NCBI GenBank assembly: GCA_027575765.1
Contig: JANBPT010000087.1
Span: 1-64,000 of the forward strand
Origin: Tieghemiomyces parasiticus
Taxonomy: Eukaryota > Kickxellomycota > Dimargaritomycetes > Dimargaritales > Dimargaritaceae
Direction of reading: 5' to 3'
DNA: 64,000 nt
This document shows, in pieces, positions 1-11,454 of the stretch. Position 1 is the first letter of the stretch. The number at the start of each line of letters is the position of its first letter. Made by a program: the position numbers and the translations under genes. The notes beneath the pieces are model-generated. The model saw only the letters and a list, made by a program, of their open reading frames with translations. It did not search any database and had not been told where the DNA came from.

Positions 1-909
1 GATGGTGCCGGCGAACTGCAGGAGGCGCTGGCGCTCGATCCCATCTACCCAGGCCACATCGGCAATGGTTAAGTGTGTGAGCTGTTGGGGATGCACCATC
101 GCCTCGGCCAAGGTACGGACTACGACACTGAATTGGTGTCCGAGTTCCTGCACCGCTGCCTCGGCTACCTGGGTGCGGTTGAAGGCCAGACGGGCCTCTA
201 GATGGCCCGTGACCAGCTGCCAGGAGATGACAAGGACGGCGCGAGTCATCGTCGCCAACGTAGTAAGGGAGACCTGTTCAATGCTGACATTAGACTTGTG
301 GTTGGAGTCGAGGCCCGATGGGTTGTGGTCCAGAGACTGAGTAGACGAAAGGATGGCGTAGCTAACTAGGACGGTATGGAATTGGACCTGGTCGCTAGCC
401 TGTACCGACCACTCCTGATGCTGCAAAGGGTGATCGGAAGAAGAGGTTGGATGTCCGAGGGCCGAGGCAAGCTTGACACCGGGGTCAAGGCGCAGGCCAC
501 ATACGGTGAGATTATTGGCCGGGAGTTTAGGGTCCAGCGGCGGCGACAGGGCCTGGACATGGCCGAAAGCAACCTGTTCAGCACCGGTGTAGCGGGACAG
601 GAGGATGCCCCAGGCCACCTTACAGAGTCTGTCGGGGTGGAGGTTGGTTGACAGGGGAGTCCCCGCCGAAACCTGTCCGTAACCCGGCTCAGGTAGAACG
701 GGCTTGACCAGGGGAACGGCAGTAGTTGCGGGAGGACCGTCCACATTGTCGGCAGAGGCGGGACGGTTAGGATCGAGGACAGCCAGCATGGTTACAAAGC
801 GCAGGTAATCGGCAGTTTGACGAAGAATAACGCGTACGTTGGCCGTGGTAGAAACGGGGTTAGCAATGGATAAACAAGTTGCCAGTGCAGAAGTCGGCTT
901 AGAGAGTCC
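1..909 (-). CDS. Nonribosomal peptide synthetase condensation domain, partial at the left edge
   Basis: The minus strand is open without a stop from 909 to the window edge (303 codons). The first in-frame ATG is at 789, and a TAA at 912-910 precedes the open frame. The translation follows the C-terminal half of a fungal NRPS condensation (C) domain in order: a helix with AWGILLSRYTG, a GHVQA turn, a weak version of the segment that normally carries the FVNTLPLR-like motif, a HPLQHQEWSV segment, then a long helix before ERQRLLQFAGT, which is where an adenylation domain normally begins. C domains form the peptide bond between carrier-bound amino acids. The catalytic HHxxxDG half is not visible. 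It would lie upstream in another exon that I could not find, or it is lost. No Met clearly starts the domain, so 789 is probably internal. The gene continues off the left edge. It is either a real multi-exon NRPS or a decaying fragment. The family assignment is fairly secure; intactness is not. Confidence 0.68.
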
Positions 910-3900
910 TTATATCCCAGTCGTACTGAGTAAAGATGTGGGGCAGACATGTCCCAAGGTAAGCAATATCCCTGGCTTTTAACGCAGCTCACCTGGAGGG
1001 AAACTTCCAAATTATCGCCTGTCACTAGGAAGCGGCGACATCTTCAGCTGGTTTAGCGCTCTATATGGCGTGGCTGGAAATCAAGTGTACTGTGCTCCTG
1101 GGTATAGGTTGCCGACTGACAATGCATCTATCTGTGTGTAGTATCTGTCACCCACCTGGTATACTTCTCACAACTGCCCAGTAGGATGTGTTTTATGTAT
1201 CCTGCACAACAATCAACTATAGTGGATTTGGTATGTACAGGCATACCAGTGAATTGCCCCACCGCATAGAGTGTGGCAGAGGAGCTGAGAAGACCTCCGC
1301 CCCTCCCTTGGGCGGGCCTCCCTGCTACCACTCCTGATCCGCAACTGCAATACTCCATAGGTCCCCCCGATCGCAGGGACAATTTTCCAACTCCCCCTAA
1401 GCAAAGGGGCAAGCAAAGGGGCAAGTAAAAAGGCCGGGAACGAACCCGGACCACTCTCTTACTCTCCAGTACACTCGTGTTCTCAATCATTTATCTGTCT
1501 TCGCGGATTCTAATGCACCCCTCCCACCCGTCCGCGTTCGGTCTCAATTCACTCCCCTTTTTGGCCGTGTTGGCTCTTCCCAGTCGGGCACATATCATTA
1601 AACTCAGCTCAATAGAGCAAAGCGGAGGTGGAAAAAAGGAATATCGGTTCCCATCAATGAGAAGCGCGGTCGTCAGGTATGAAACGGTGCCCATCCAGCA
1701 GATCTAGGATTCCTAACCTAGCCTTACTCAAGCATACCCATCCATGGTTTATCCTTGCCCCTGCGTGCTGCCCTCACCTCGGCCGTTGGCTATGCCTACC
1801 CATCCCACCGCTGTAATTGGGTATTCCAAGGAAGGTCGTATGAACTGGGGTGCTTCATATCGGTGCTTCATGGGTGGCTCTTGGATTCGACGGCTAATGT
1901 AATGGGGTAAACAACCCGAGGCAGGGGAGCAGACGAAGTGGAAATTGGGGGAGGGCTAGTTAACGTAGAGGTCAGTGTGAAAAAGGATTATTATAGATTT
2001 TTTATTAGTTTTGAGTTCCCCAAGGCTACGCGATCTTAAGTTAAAATAATGACCATCATTCAGTACCGCTCGATGAGCTCTTTCCAGCAAGCTATCAAAA
2101 CAGGACCTTAATCTATTCGACTAGAGCTTGGAAAATCTCCGATTGGCAGATGTTCACGCCCCCGTCCAGGGTGGTGAACTCCTTACTGCACAGCTACCGT
2201 TTGAGAGCCACGAACAGGCCGAAGTTGCAGGGTACTGGGTCAGGATCGTTGCAAGGGGCTGAAAAGAACTTGCCTTTGATGCAGGCAATGGAGGCCTAGA
2301 TGGCTGTAGCTCAATATGATGGTGCCTTCTCGTGGCAGAGCCGTGAGGATCAATAGGCCACACCTACCCCTGCCTGTACTCAAGTCTAAACTCTATGAAT
2401 AGGTTGGCGGGGACCTTGGCAGTGGGAGGGCTGATGCCCAGGTGGAACAGGTCTTGTCTGGTAAAATATACTGTTAGTATAACTTAGGATATAACACGAA
2501 CCCGGTGGGCCCGAGTTGGGACATCGTCACCTTAAGGGCAGCTCCTCCGACGATTAGAGCTGGTAGGTGAATCATACCGGTATACCTAAGCCCTACCACT
2601 TGTGGTAGTGGAGCCCAGCAGGTACCCTCGCGTGTTCCATTAAACTACGGGGGATTAGTTGCCAAACGTACCCGCTAGCGGTGCTGGCCATTAGTGAGGT
2701 CATAAGGGACCCAGCAGTTGGAATAACCACGCAGCCCTAGACCTCTGCGCAGGACATTGCTCATAGTACAGGGGAAGAACGGTAGGCATGGGCTAGTTAC
2801 TGCTTGCACGACAATTCTATTGAATAAATCGGTAAACAATGTGAGGGGGGCAGTAAACCGGTTGGCTGGATGTGGCCGGAAAGAGAAAAATGAATCAAAA
2901 GGGGAAAGATGACCCGCGTGCAGCAAGGGAGGGGTGCAGCCGTGGTGAAATCGCGTAGTACAACAATCTCGTCACTCCCTAATGACCACCCCGCCTTTCA
3001 GCTACGTGGTCTAGTGCATCTAACGGTCTGCATAAAGTCACAAAGTGTATATTAACCCTTCATCTTTGTCTAAACTTGGCATCTACTCTTCGCCCCAATC
3101 CTTATTGGGTGGTTGCTTCTGGAACTTTTACTTATGATTCATGTTACTTGGCTATGCCCCTCTACCCTGGCCTGAACAGTCGATAAATATACCTAACATA
3201 CCTATTAATAAAGCCACTCACCATCCGAATTGATCTTCAAACCCCTACCGTCTGATAACTCCCTTCGCCCCACACCGATTCAAGAATGTGTCTTCACCAA
3301 TACCATACTTTCGATTTCCTTTTCGCCACCCCATGCACCTCTTGTAGCGACCTCCGACCCCTATAACTATTCCGACATCATTATCATGTTCTTTGATTTT
3401 TCACTATCGCTCGTCACCCATACCCCTGCTTACTGAGTCCAACCTCCGTCAACACCAATAGCCATGCTTCACCCAAACTCACCAGTCGCAGGAGTGACAC
3501 TGGTCCCCCTTATAACCAGAATACTACGAGAGGTGACTAACCGTACCTAAACCTGAGACGAAGCGGCTTTCAATAGGGCCGGGGTAGGCAGTGGGGCTAA
3601 CTTGAACGTATTCCTAGCAGCCTTGGTGCCAAAATCCCCAACCAAGTGGGGATTCACATATTCCGCAATAAAATTCGATCGCGTCAAAGCTTGGGATCTC
3701 CAGCATTTCCCATCGAAACCTAGTGGTATTTAACCAAAAGGTAGACTCCAGTTGAAGGGCTGCTGCTCGGGAAGATTTGTTAAGGAGGGCCGACGACCAT
3801 CGGGAGGCACAAAGCACATCATACTGCCAAGCAAGACAGAGGGTTAGAAGCGTCCTGTAGGAATAATCTATCGTAGGTATATATTGCCTAGACGAAACTA

Positions 3901-4629
3901 AAGGCTAGTAACCAACAAACGTAAAGAACTGAATACCTCATTGAAGCCGGATGTACAAAGTAGGTGTTTCGTGATAGTATGTTAGATGCCGCTTATTGCG
4001 TAGCGACCGGAAAGGCTTTTAGACTTAAAGGATGCCGTGCATTCTTTGTAGTGGTCACCGCTTGGGTTAGAAGGCAGCCTAAGGACAGCAATATGCGGCG
4101 GGACTAGCGCCAAGTTGGTAAATGATGGTAACTATTATGCTGTCGGGTCAATAACGTAACGATATTGACGGAAAGTAAGTCCTAAATGGGTAGAAATGGA
4201 GGCGCCTGCCAAAAAAGGGGCGAGGTCTGACAGATGAGGAAAGTTGGGGTTGCTGGAAAGGGGGAAATTTGATGCCACCAATAGGGACCAACATGCGTGG
4301 GGATCGCAGCGAGTTTTACTGAAGGCATACCAACAGGTATAGAGCAATAGCCGATGACTGCGATTGGGAGTGAGGCGTAAGATTAATACCAAAAAAAAGG
4401 AAAATGAAGGGAGCATGGCGTGCGGAGCGATAGGGCGTAGAGATAGAGATGGGGATGCTACGAATACCAGGCGGTACACAGTGTAGGTGAGAAGACGGTG
4501 ACCGAATTGCAGAGGAGGTGCAGGGACCAGGTTGATATAGTGACTGGCCGGCTGTCATGTGGTGAGTGCGAATGATTAGCGTGTGGTTGATGGGTAGCCG
4601 GATATGTGGGCACGACAATTAGCTTGCCA
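910..4629. other. Gene-poor stretch, no supported gene
   Basis: About 3.7 kb with only short open frames of non-coding composition on both strands and no recognisable domain. A 12-base unit is repeated in tandem near 1395-1425. On the minus strand, 1430-1445 reads like a tRNA T-arm (CCGGG, TTCGTT loop, CCCGG) followed by a run of five T. The loop is one base short and no matching acceptor or anticodon arms are evident. Nothing else is seen. Confidence 0.5.
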
Positions 4630-5200
4630 TGCCAACCAATTTACAACTCCAACGGTGGCTACGGTCGCTATCCAATCCCCTCCATCTTATTTAGCCACCC
4701 CCCCTTCTTTATCTACCCTCCAGACGGTATTACGCCCCACCCGGCTTCAGCTATGCGGTCATTCTCTTTCGGTGCGACTTGCGCTGTTCTACTTGCCCTG
4801 GGAGACCAGTGCGCCCTTGTCACAGGCAGTGAGAAGGGCCACACAGCCAACGTGAGCAATGGCCCCGCTTACCCGTCTAACTTTCCGCCGAACGGGTTTA
4901 CCGCGTTTCTGCTCGACCCCAACCCCCTTTCCCTAGATGATGTTCCGTCCGCGGAAGCTGACGAGGGGTCGTGGGGAGAATTGAGTGCCATGGCTTCCAA
5001 CAAACGTGGGTTGGCCGATGAGGTCGAATCCAGCCTTCCTTTTCCCAAGCGCCTCCAAGGTGACCAACTTTACCCGATCCACCCTCTGTTAGACCACGGG
5101 CAAGCTAGCGAACCTGGGCAGGTAGGCTCTGTGTTGGACCATACACCGGCCAGCGAGCCAGAGCCGGAGCCGGAACCGGTCATTCCTCCGCCTCAGCGTA
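4630..5200 (+). repeat. Segmental duplication, copy A (inverted relative to 17255-17825)
   Basis: These 571 bases match the reverse complement of 17255-17825 without any length change. I count about five substitutions (about 99% identity). Three of them change amino acids in the encoded protein. The left breakpoint follows TGCCAACC and the right one is at CCTCAGCGTA. Sequence on both sides is unrelated between the two sites. The high identity, including non-coding leader sequence, shows a recent event or gene conversion. Confidence 0.93.
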
Positions 5201-5250
5201 AGTTTATTTCTGACCTTCTCGCCTACAACCCGCCCTCGGTCTTTCTCTAG
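4753..5250 (+). pseudogene. Truncated secreted-protein family member, copy A
   Basis: The ATG at 4753 begins a 165-residue frame with a signal peptide of about 24 residues (hydrophobic core around CAVLLALG). An acidic, Ser/Pro-rich segment, a KRL basic patch and an EPEPEPEP run follow. It equals the first exon of copy B (16206-17702, minus) except for three substitutions, until the duplication ends at 5200. After that, an unrelated tail of about 17 residues leads to a stop at 5250. The C-terminal helical domain found in B and C is absent. So is the TATA-bearing promoter of B, which lies outside the duplicated block. A GTAAGT now sits at the junction (5199-5204) and could act as a donor, but no family-like exon follows. 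Most likely a non-functional fragment; a short secreted product cannot be excluded. Confidence 0.7.
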
Positions 5251-5295
5251 TTGCTCCTCCCCTCGGGCTACACACCCCATCACAATGGCAAGACT
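5201..5295 (+). repeat. Junction repeat shared with 15997-16100
   Basis: Directly after the break of copy A comes about 95 bases starting AGTTTATTT. They align on the same strand with about 15997-16100. The two share a 5' GTTTATTT, a C/T-rich middle and an exact 16-base match TCGGGCTACACACCCC, followed by similar bases. The second site lies just beyond the 3' end of gene B, but in the opposite orientation relative to the gene. Similarity in the middle is moderate. It could be an old repeat used in the duplication or a terminal part of a mobile element. Confidence 0.4.
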
Positions 5296-5882
5296 CGGGA
5301 ATCTGCACGACTAAAGCCACATTGTTGGCATGTCCACCACGGTCCCCTGGCATTAACTGGGAGCACAACGATATGCACACACCGTGCAGAGGCTTTGGCT
5401 ACACACGGAGTAACTGCTACTCCTTGGCTCACCTGTTCATATATATTTGTGTCAATTCCGTAGATTCTATTTGCCGCAGCAATTACAAAAAATCAGCACT
5501 TGTTACAGCATTTTTAATCGGCGGGCTTATATACCGGTGTTCGGAGCGCATCCGTACGCGTCGCTTCGGATGGACGCCTGTCCCAAAGCTCAATGGTTAC
5601 AGTAAAGTCTGACCGCCGCGTTACAACTAGGATTTCGGGTAAGTAAAGTCAGCGCCATTGGGGAGCTGACCTCGCTTGTGTTGCACCAAAATATGTTAGT
5701 CCGGGCCACTCACACCAAACTATCAACGCCGCTTGCTTCACTAGTCGGCGCGAACGCGGTGCCGGAAATTCACTACCGCCGCCTCTAGATCGCATTGAGT
5801 GATGGCTGCAGCCTCGACGATTTCCTGCAGTCGAAAGGGGGTACATGTGACGGGGGTGGGGTTAAACTAGGCAATATAGGCA
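5296..5882. other. Intergenic, no supported gene
   Basis: This lies between truncated copy A and the 3' end of the double-AAA ATPase. Only short, non-coding-like open frames are present. No repeat or RNA gene was recognised. Confidence 0.5.
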
Positions 5883-8609
5883 TCATAGGAGCCGCAATTG
5901 GCCCAGTTCCGATACAGTTAGCCGTACGCTAACGCTGGCCTTCGTCTCCAGGCGTCTACCCGCATTCGACAACCTCAGTGGGCCCGTATCATCCCCAGAC
6001 AACGAGGCGGTAGAAGTAGACTTACCTGTATATCACCCTCGGACAACCCGGATTCTGACCATGCCCGCTGCAACGCGAGCAGACCCGCGGCGTTGAGCAC
6101 CCCCTGCAGATCCGCGCCCGTCAGACCCTGCGTAGCCCCGTCCGCCGCCAGCGCAGCTAGATTGACATCCGTGGCTAACCGCAACTTCCGGGCCTGGAGC
6201 TGGAGGATAGCTAACCGATCGACCGCCGTGGGTGGGGGTACATAAACCTGGATATCCAGTCGACCAGGGCGCAGGATACTCGGGTCAATAGCTTGGGGCA
6301 GGTTGGTGGCTGCCAAAATGACGACGCGACGGTCTTCGGCGTTCAGCCGGTCCATTTCGAGAAGGAATTGTGAGATGAGGTTTTTGCCGAGTAGGCCGCT
6401 GGTGTCTTTGCTACCGAAGAGGACCTCGAGTTCGTCGATGAAGAGCACGCAGGGACTGGTCTGCCGTGCGAGGCGGAAGAAATTCGCCACGGCTTTTTCG
6501 GACTCGCCCACCTGGCATGTTGCAAGAATAAGGGGGGGTACAGGATGAAGAAAATTGTGAGTGGGCGGTAATTGCCCGTCCAGATCGCCTAGACTGTCAG
6601 CACAACGCAAGAAGGCAGCCAACCGTTTCACTTACCTCTCCCTTGATAAGGGCCGGAATGCTGACGGGCAGAAAATTCGCACGGGATTCGGTGGCCACAG
6701 CCTTAGCCAGTAGGGTCTTACCGGTGCCGGGCGGGCCGTGCAGCAAAACACCCTTCCGCGGAGAAATCCCCAACCGACGGTAGGCGGCGTCCTGACGGCC
6801 CAGCCAAAGGATCGTTTCCTCCAGGATGCGTTTGACTTCGACCAGGCCGCCCACATCGGCCCAGTGCACGCGAGAGTCAGCGGCCGCCGAGCCTAGGGCC
6901 TGGACGCTGGGCGTTGTAGCGGCTGAACCCCCAGCGACCAGGCTGGCGCTGAGGAGAGATGGGCAGATCCCACGCACGGTGGCACGTACAAGGGTCTCGG
7001 TAACCTCGGGCAGGCGCTCGGAGATATAACTGCCCGCGTCCGAAGTGCCCTTACTGGGCACAGCATCTAGAACGTTGCGGCACAAATGGAAAATGTCGGC
7101 AGCAAGGTAGCCTGGGGATAAGTCCACCAAGTACTCTACCGGTCGGCAGTAGGCCTCGGGAAGCTTGTCGTGGTACAGGCCGAGGGCGTAGCGGATGAGA
7201 GCCCGCCGTTCGTCACGGGTCGGGGTGGTTAGCGTCACGTGGTCCGTAAACGCCACGCGAAGGTCGGATGCAACCCGGTGGGGGGCAGGAGCGGTTGCCA
7301 CCACGAACCCCTGGGCTGCGGGAGGGTCGCGCGGTGTTTCCCCGATTTCGGACGGGTGAGTTTTATCCTGTGGTTGGAGGCGTTGGAGCTCGCGGCGCGT
7401 GAGGAGCAGCAGATCTGGGTCGGACCCATGGGTCGGAAAGAAGAGGTGAATATTTTCAAACGCGACGATGGTCAGTCCGCCGTCAGCCCGGGGCTGGCGA
7501 GTCCCGCGCAGGACCGACCGGAGCGTATCCCCCAGGTTGCCCGGGTTAGATTGTACCAGCTGGCCCAGGTCTAGTGGGTAGAGAGTACAGTCGGTCCACC
7601 GCGCTGCAGTCTTTAGCCGGGCCAGTTCATGGAGGAGGAGGGACTTTCCCGCGCCGGATGGGCCGGTCAATAGGACGGCGGTGGGCGCGGTCATGTTGTC
7701 CTCGCCCGGGTCTCGGTGTGCCCGCTGAGAGGCCCTCCAAAGGTGGTAAAGGTGGCTTGCTCCTGAGCCTAGACCCTCCAGAAGTAGCGCCAGACGCATC
7801 CGTTCCTGACTGTGGTCCAGTGTGTCGTTAGGTTTCGGGTCTGACACGCCGTTCGTTTGGCGCTGAAATAAGGCCTTAGCCGGTCCATTGGGGACCGGCG
7901 GGGTAGGCTCTGACCGGACCTCCACGTGGACAGCCGTGGCGCGATCGATACGGCACCACGGAAGCGAAAGGTCGCTGGGCGTCCCGGACGCGGCCACGAC
8001 ATGCGCGATTTCAAACCGTAACGTAGTTGTTCGGGATACTCGGGTACTGATGGCATAGCCCGGGGAAATCAGACAGTTATGCAGCCACGTTGGCCGGTGC
8101 TCTGGAAGACCACTGAGACGCTGGTCACGGGCAGTGGCCCGTAGGGTAACGGTACGGCAGCGTGGGATGGATAGGCGGGGCGTAAGGCTCACGTACACGG
8201 ACGGTAACGAGCTGGAGGCTGAAGGCCTATCAGCCTTGCTCGGCCACAGGTACTCAACCTGATCTACCGTCAGGAGGATGGTATCGGCATCTACTGTGGC
8301 ACCAGCGTCGTCGCATAGGGTATGTGTGAAGCGAGGTTTCGGGCTAGCCTGTACCGCTGGGGCGGACGAGAGACCCGGGCCCAAGGGCCAGAGTTCCGTC
8401 ACTAGGTAGCGGGGGCGGCTCGGCGGCGGAGACTGGGCGGGAACGATCCGGACCAACCACTGCGTGTCGCCGGGAAGACAACCAAGTTGACGGAGAGTTT
8501 GAGGGGTTGCAAGGGCTGCCTGGGGTGGAGCGATTGGCGATTTTTCCGACCCTGGCGTGCGTACATTTGGTTTCAGAAGTATCCTGCCGATCGCAGTGTC
8601 GGTCGCCAT
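5883..8609 (-). CDS. Double-AAA ATPase (Pex6 / Cdc48 / Afg2-type)
   Basis: The proposed exons on the minus strand are 8609-6636, 6511-6026 and a less certain 5945-5883, giving about 840 residues. The first intron has GTAAGT and CAG ends and keeps phase, joining ...IKGE to VGESEKA. The ATG at 8609 has a good context (GCCATGG). Residues 1 to about 290 are a beta-rich N-region. Module D1 (about 310-520) has Walker A GPSGAGKS, but its Walker B region reads IVAFENI without the usual Asp-Glu, so it probably binds ATP but hydrolyses poorly. Module D2 (about 590-800) is canonical: [17 protein letters not shown], sensor AATN and the ILRPGRLD second region of homology. A degenerate D1 with an active D2 and an N-region with a [12 protein letters not shown] strand pattern recall peroxisomal Pex6. 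The D2 tail ([24 protein letters not shown]) resembles Afg2/SPATA5L1 better. I leave the subfamily open. It shares a divergent promoter with the histone deacetylase. Confidence 0.85.
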
Positions 8610-9379
8610 GGCTATGCGAGAGTTGAGGAGACTGGGCCTTATTTAGAGGTGTGTAGAATGAGGCGGAGGGTAAGGGTTTAATCAGTCCAATCGGTTGGTT
8701 GCACCCGAGATTGGTGGCTATCTGACCACTGGCAGTAGTCAAGTGGTGCATGACCTACGGGGGTCTGAAGCGCACAGGTTGCCCCACTCCCGGCTGGCAA
8801 GACAACTTTTGCTAGCGTCTCCTAGCAAGTCCAACCCGCTGGCTCAGGTCAAAATGAGCACCACAGCCAGATATATTCGGCCGATGAGGATAATTATTAT
8901 ACCCATGGACGCGGCTTCGCGCTGGCCATAGCCGATGCAGTGTGTAAGGTCTATTGCCCCTTGTCAGAGTAAGTGTCCTGGAAATCAAAGCCGCGGCGGG
9001 TGTGCAACAAAAGCAGGGGCCCGTGGGTTTAGTTGGCGGATACCCCCATTGGCAGCGCGTGGCGAACGGGGTTAGATAACGCGCGGAGGCCCCACAATGA
9101 AGTATTTCCACTGGTGACTACACCTCCTACGCGGTGACCGGCTGCCACGTCGCTTGGGGCCTCGCTCTGCTCTACGCTACTCCTTCTTTGTTGTTGCTTC
9201 TGGACTTCTGGTGATGTGGTTTCCAATCCGGTACATCACTCTGCCATTCCATTCCGCCCGCTCGCCTCAGTATCCGTCCTAATCCCGATCTCTTTCGTCC
9301 GCTACGTCCTCCCCGCACCTTCACTTTTGGCCAATTCTGCTTGTTGAGAACCCCCCCCTCCGCTTTCCCACACGCCACC
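8610..9379. promoter_or_regulatory. Divergent promoter region between the AAA ATPase and histone deacetylase genes
   Basis: These 770 bases separate two head-to-head start codons. The part nearest the deacetylase (about 9180-9379) is strongly C/T-rich on the plus strand, as upstream of other genes here. It ends in a CGCCACCATGG start context. No TATA element stands out and no other gene is seen. Confidence 0.5.
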
Positions 9380-10912
9380 ATGGGATCCGAGGGTAAGCGG
9401 CGCGTGGCGTACTTTTACGACCCAGACGTGGGCAACTATCACTACGGGGCAGGCCACCCCATGAAGCCGCACCGCATCCGCATGACACACAATTTGGTCA
9501 TGAACTACGGCCTGTACAAGGATATGAGCATCTTCCGGGCGACCCCGGCCAACAAGATTGAGATGACCCAGTTCCACACCGACGAGTACATTGACTTTCT
9601 GCACCGCGTCACCCCAGAGACCCTGGCCCACCACGCCCGCGAGCAGGCCAAGTTCAACGTTGGTGATGACTGTCCGGTCTTTGACGGCCTGTTTGAATAC
9701 TGTGCGCTGTCGGCCGGCGGGTCCATGGAGGGCGCCGGTCGGCTCAACCGCGGCCTGTCTGATATCGCCATCAATTGGGCCGGCGGGCTGCACCACGCCA
9801 AAAAGAGCGAGGCGTCGGGCTTCTGCTACGTGAACGACATCGTGCTGGCCATCCTGGAATTGCTCCGGACATTTAGCCGCGTGATTTACATCGATATCGA
9901 CTGTCACCACGGTGACGGCGTCGAGGAGGCCTTCTACACCACCGACCGTGTCATGACGGTCAGTTTCCACAAGTACGGGGAGTTCTTCCCTGGCACCGGG
10001 GAGCTACGCGACGTTGGGGCGGCCAAAGGCAAGTACTACGCGGTCAACTTCCCCCTGCGCAGCGGCATCGACGATGACGCCTACCAGCGCGTGTTTGAGC
10101 CCGTGATCCAGCACGTCATGGACTGGTACCGGCCCGCCGCGGTGGTTCTCCAGTGTGGTGCCGACTCGCTGGCTGGTGACAAACTGGGCGTACTCAATCT
10201 GTCCATGAAGGGCCATGCGCGCTGCGTCGAGTTTGTCAAGAAGTTCAACCTGCCGACCCTGATTCTCGGAGGCGGCGGCTACTCCATCCGCAACGTATCA
10301 CGGGCCTGGACCTACGAGACAGGGGTGGCGGTGGGTAAGCTCTTGGGGCCGGAACTGCCGCCTAACGACTACCTCGAGTACTTTGGACCCGAATACGTCC
10401 TGGATGTGCCCTCAATTCCTACCCTCCCCAACGACAACGACCCCGAGTACCTCGACAAGATCAAATGGCAGGTGCTGGAACACCTGGAACGCACGCGGTT
10501 CGCCCCCAGCGTCCAAATGCAGCCCGTCCCGGCCGACCCCCCGCGTCCCGAGGTTGACCTTGATGAGGACCACGACCCGGACGAGCGACTCAACCGGGAT
10601 CACCTTGATGCCCGCGTGGTGCCTGAGAATGAATACTACGACGATGCCGATGACCAGCGCGACCCGACCGGCCAGCGCAACGTACCTATCTGGAACGGCC
10701 GGCCTGTCGAGCAGGAGTACAGCAGAGGCGACAGCGGAGCGGTAGCGGTGAACGAAATCAAAGCGGAGCAAGGCGCATCCGACGGCGAAGTGCCCAAACA
10801 AGATGGTGGGACGCTGAAGGAAGCGGAAAGGGAGGTCAGTAACGTGGAGAAGGCCCCAAGTCCTGCCGCCACCGACGCACCCGCCACATCCGCGATGGAA
10901 GTCGACGAGTGA
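9380..10912 (+). CDS. RPD3: Class I histone deacetylase, Rpd3/HDAC1-2 type
   Basis: An intronless 510-residue protein. The start at 9380 has a strong Kozak context. The zinc-dependent deacetylase domain covers about residues 6-375. Visible catalytic features are the His pair at 138-139 ([17 protein letters not shown]), the [11 protein letters not shown] segment with zinc ligands Asp174 and His176, the third zinc-binding Asp at 262 (QCGADSL) and the active-site Tyr at 301 (GGGGYSIRN). The enzyme removes acetyl groups from histone lysines in nuclear co-repressor complexes of the Sin3 type. The C-terminal tail (about 395-510) is acidic and low in complexity, with ...AMEVDE at the end, as in Rpd3 and HDAC1. 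The domain matches the Rpd3 branch better than Hos2, but subclass is by eye only. It is divergent from the AAA ATPase gene and followed by uL1m on the same strand. Confidence 0.96.
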   Translation: MGSEGKRRVAYFYDPDVGNYHYGAGHPMKPHRIRMTHNLVMNYGLYKDMSIFRATPANKIEMTQFHTDEYIDFLHRVTPETLAHHAREQAKFNVGDDCPVFDGLFEYCALSAGGSMEGAGRLNRGLSDIAINWAGGLHHAKKSEASGFCYVNDIVLAILELLRTFSRVIYIDIDCHHGDGVEEAFYTTDRVMTVSFHKYGEFFPGTGELRDVGAAKGKYYAVNFPLRSGIDDDAYQRVFEPVIQHVMDWYRPAAVVLQCGADSLAGDKLGVLNLSMKGHARCVEFVKKFNLPTLILGGGGYSIRNVSRAWTYETGVAVGKLLGPELPPNDYLEYFGPEYVLDVPSIPTLPNDNDPEYLDKIKWQVLEHLERTRFAPSVQMQPVPADPPRPEVDLDEDHDPDERLNRDHLDARVVPENEYYDDADDQRDPTGQRNVPIWNGRPVEQEYSRGDSGAVAVNEIKAEQGASDGEVPKQDGGTLKEAEREVSNVEKAPSPAATDAPATSAMEVDE

Positions 10913-11454
10913 GAAAGGTGAACGCGGTAACCTGGAGTCGGTCGGGTATGCTAGTTACGAACAAGCGCCATCAGACCTGCGTTCGCTTCAACCCCCTCTC
11001 TCCTCTCTACCTTTCGATCCCTCACTAGTTATATATCCCTAATCCACCTTATTTCCCTCCTTGTCGTTGGTAATAAACTGTACGGTTTAATTGTAGATAT
11101 TGTCGACTAAAAAATAGAGGTGGGCCGTGGAAACCTAATTACTGTTTGCTGCTAAGAAGTAGGTCCGCGGTATCCGCTAGCACCATTTCCCGTACGCCTG
11201 AAGGCGGCTGAACCGGCAATGAGGACTGCCCACTGTACGGGATTCGCGATCTATTGGGGACCCCACGATCTCGTGTCCCCGTAGCTCGTTAATCACATGC
11301 GGCCACCCACTTGATCGGCGCTCTTACCTCCAGGTACGCGGTGCCCTACTCGTCGTTTGATTAATTCCATTCCCCCCCTTCGTTCAAGTGACCTGCATTT
11401 TTTTCCGTTGCTGGACTTGCACCCCTTTTATTACCATTCACATCCTTTTTGATC
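10913..11454. other. Intergenic between the deacetylase and uL1m genes
   Basis: This holds the 3' flank of the deacetylase and the leader of uL1m. The last 80 bases before the uL1m ATG are T/C-rich. No open frame of interest. Confidence 0.5.
11072..11077 (+). terminator. Candidate polyadenylation signal AATAAA of the deacetylase gene
   Basis: A consensus AATAAA lies 160 bases after the stop codon, inside an AT-rich stretch and downstream of a pyrimidine-rich segment. Its position suits a 3' end signal. There is no transcript evidence. Confidence 0.35.

Noticed and set aside
9302..9970. 222-codon open frame on minus, opposite the histone deacetylase
   Set aside because: A shadow of the biased codons of the deacetylase. 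Composition is unlike a protein.
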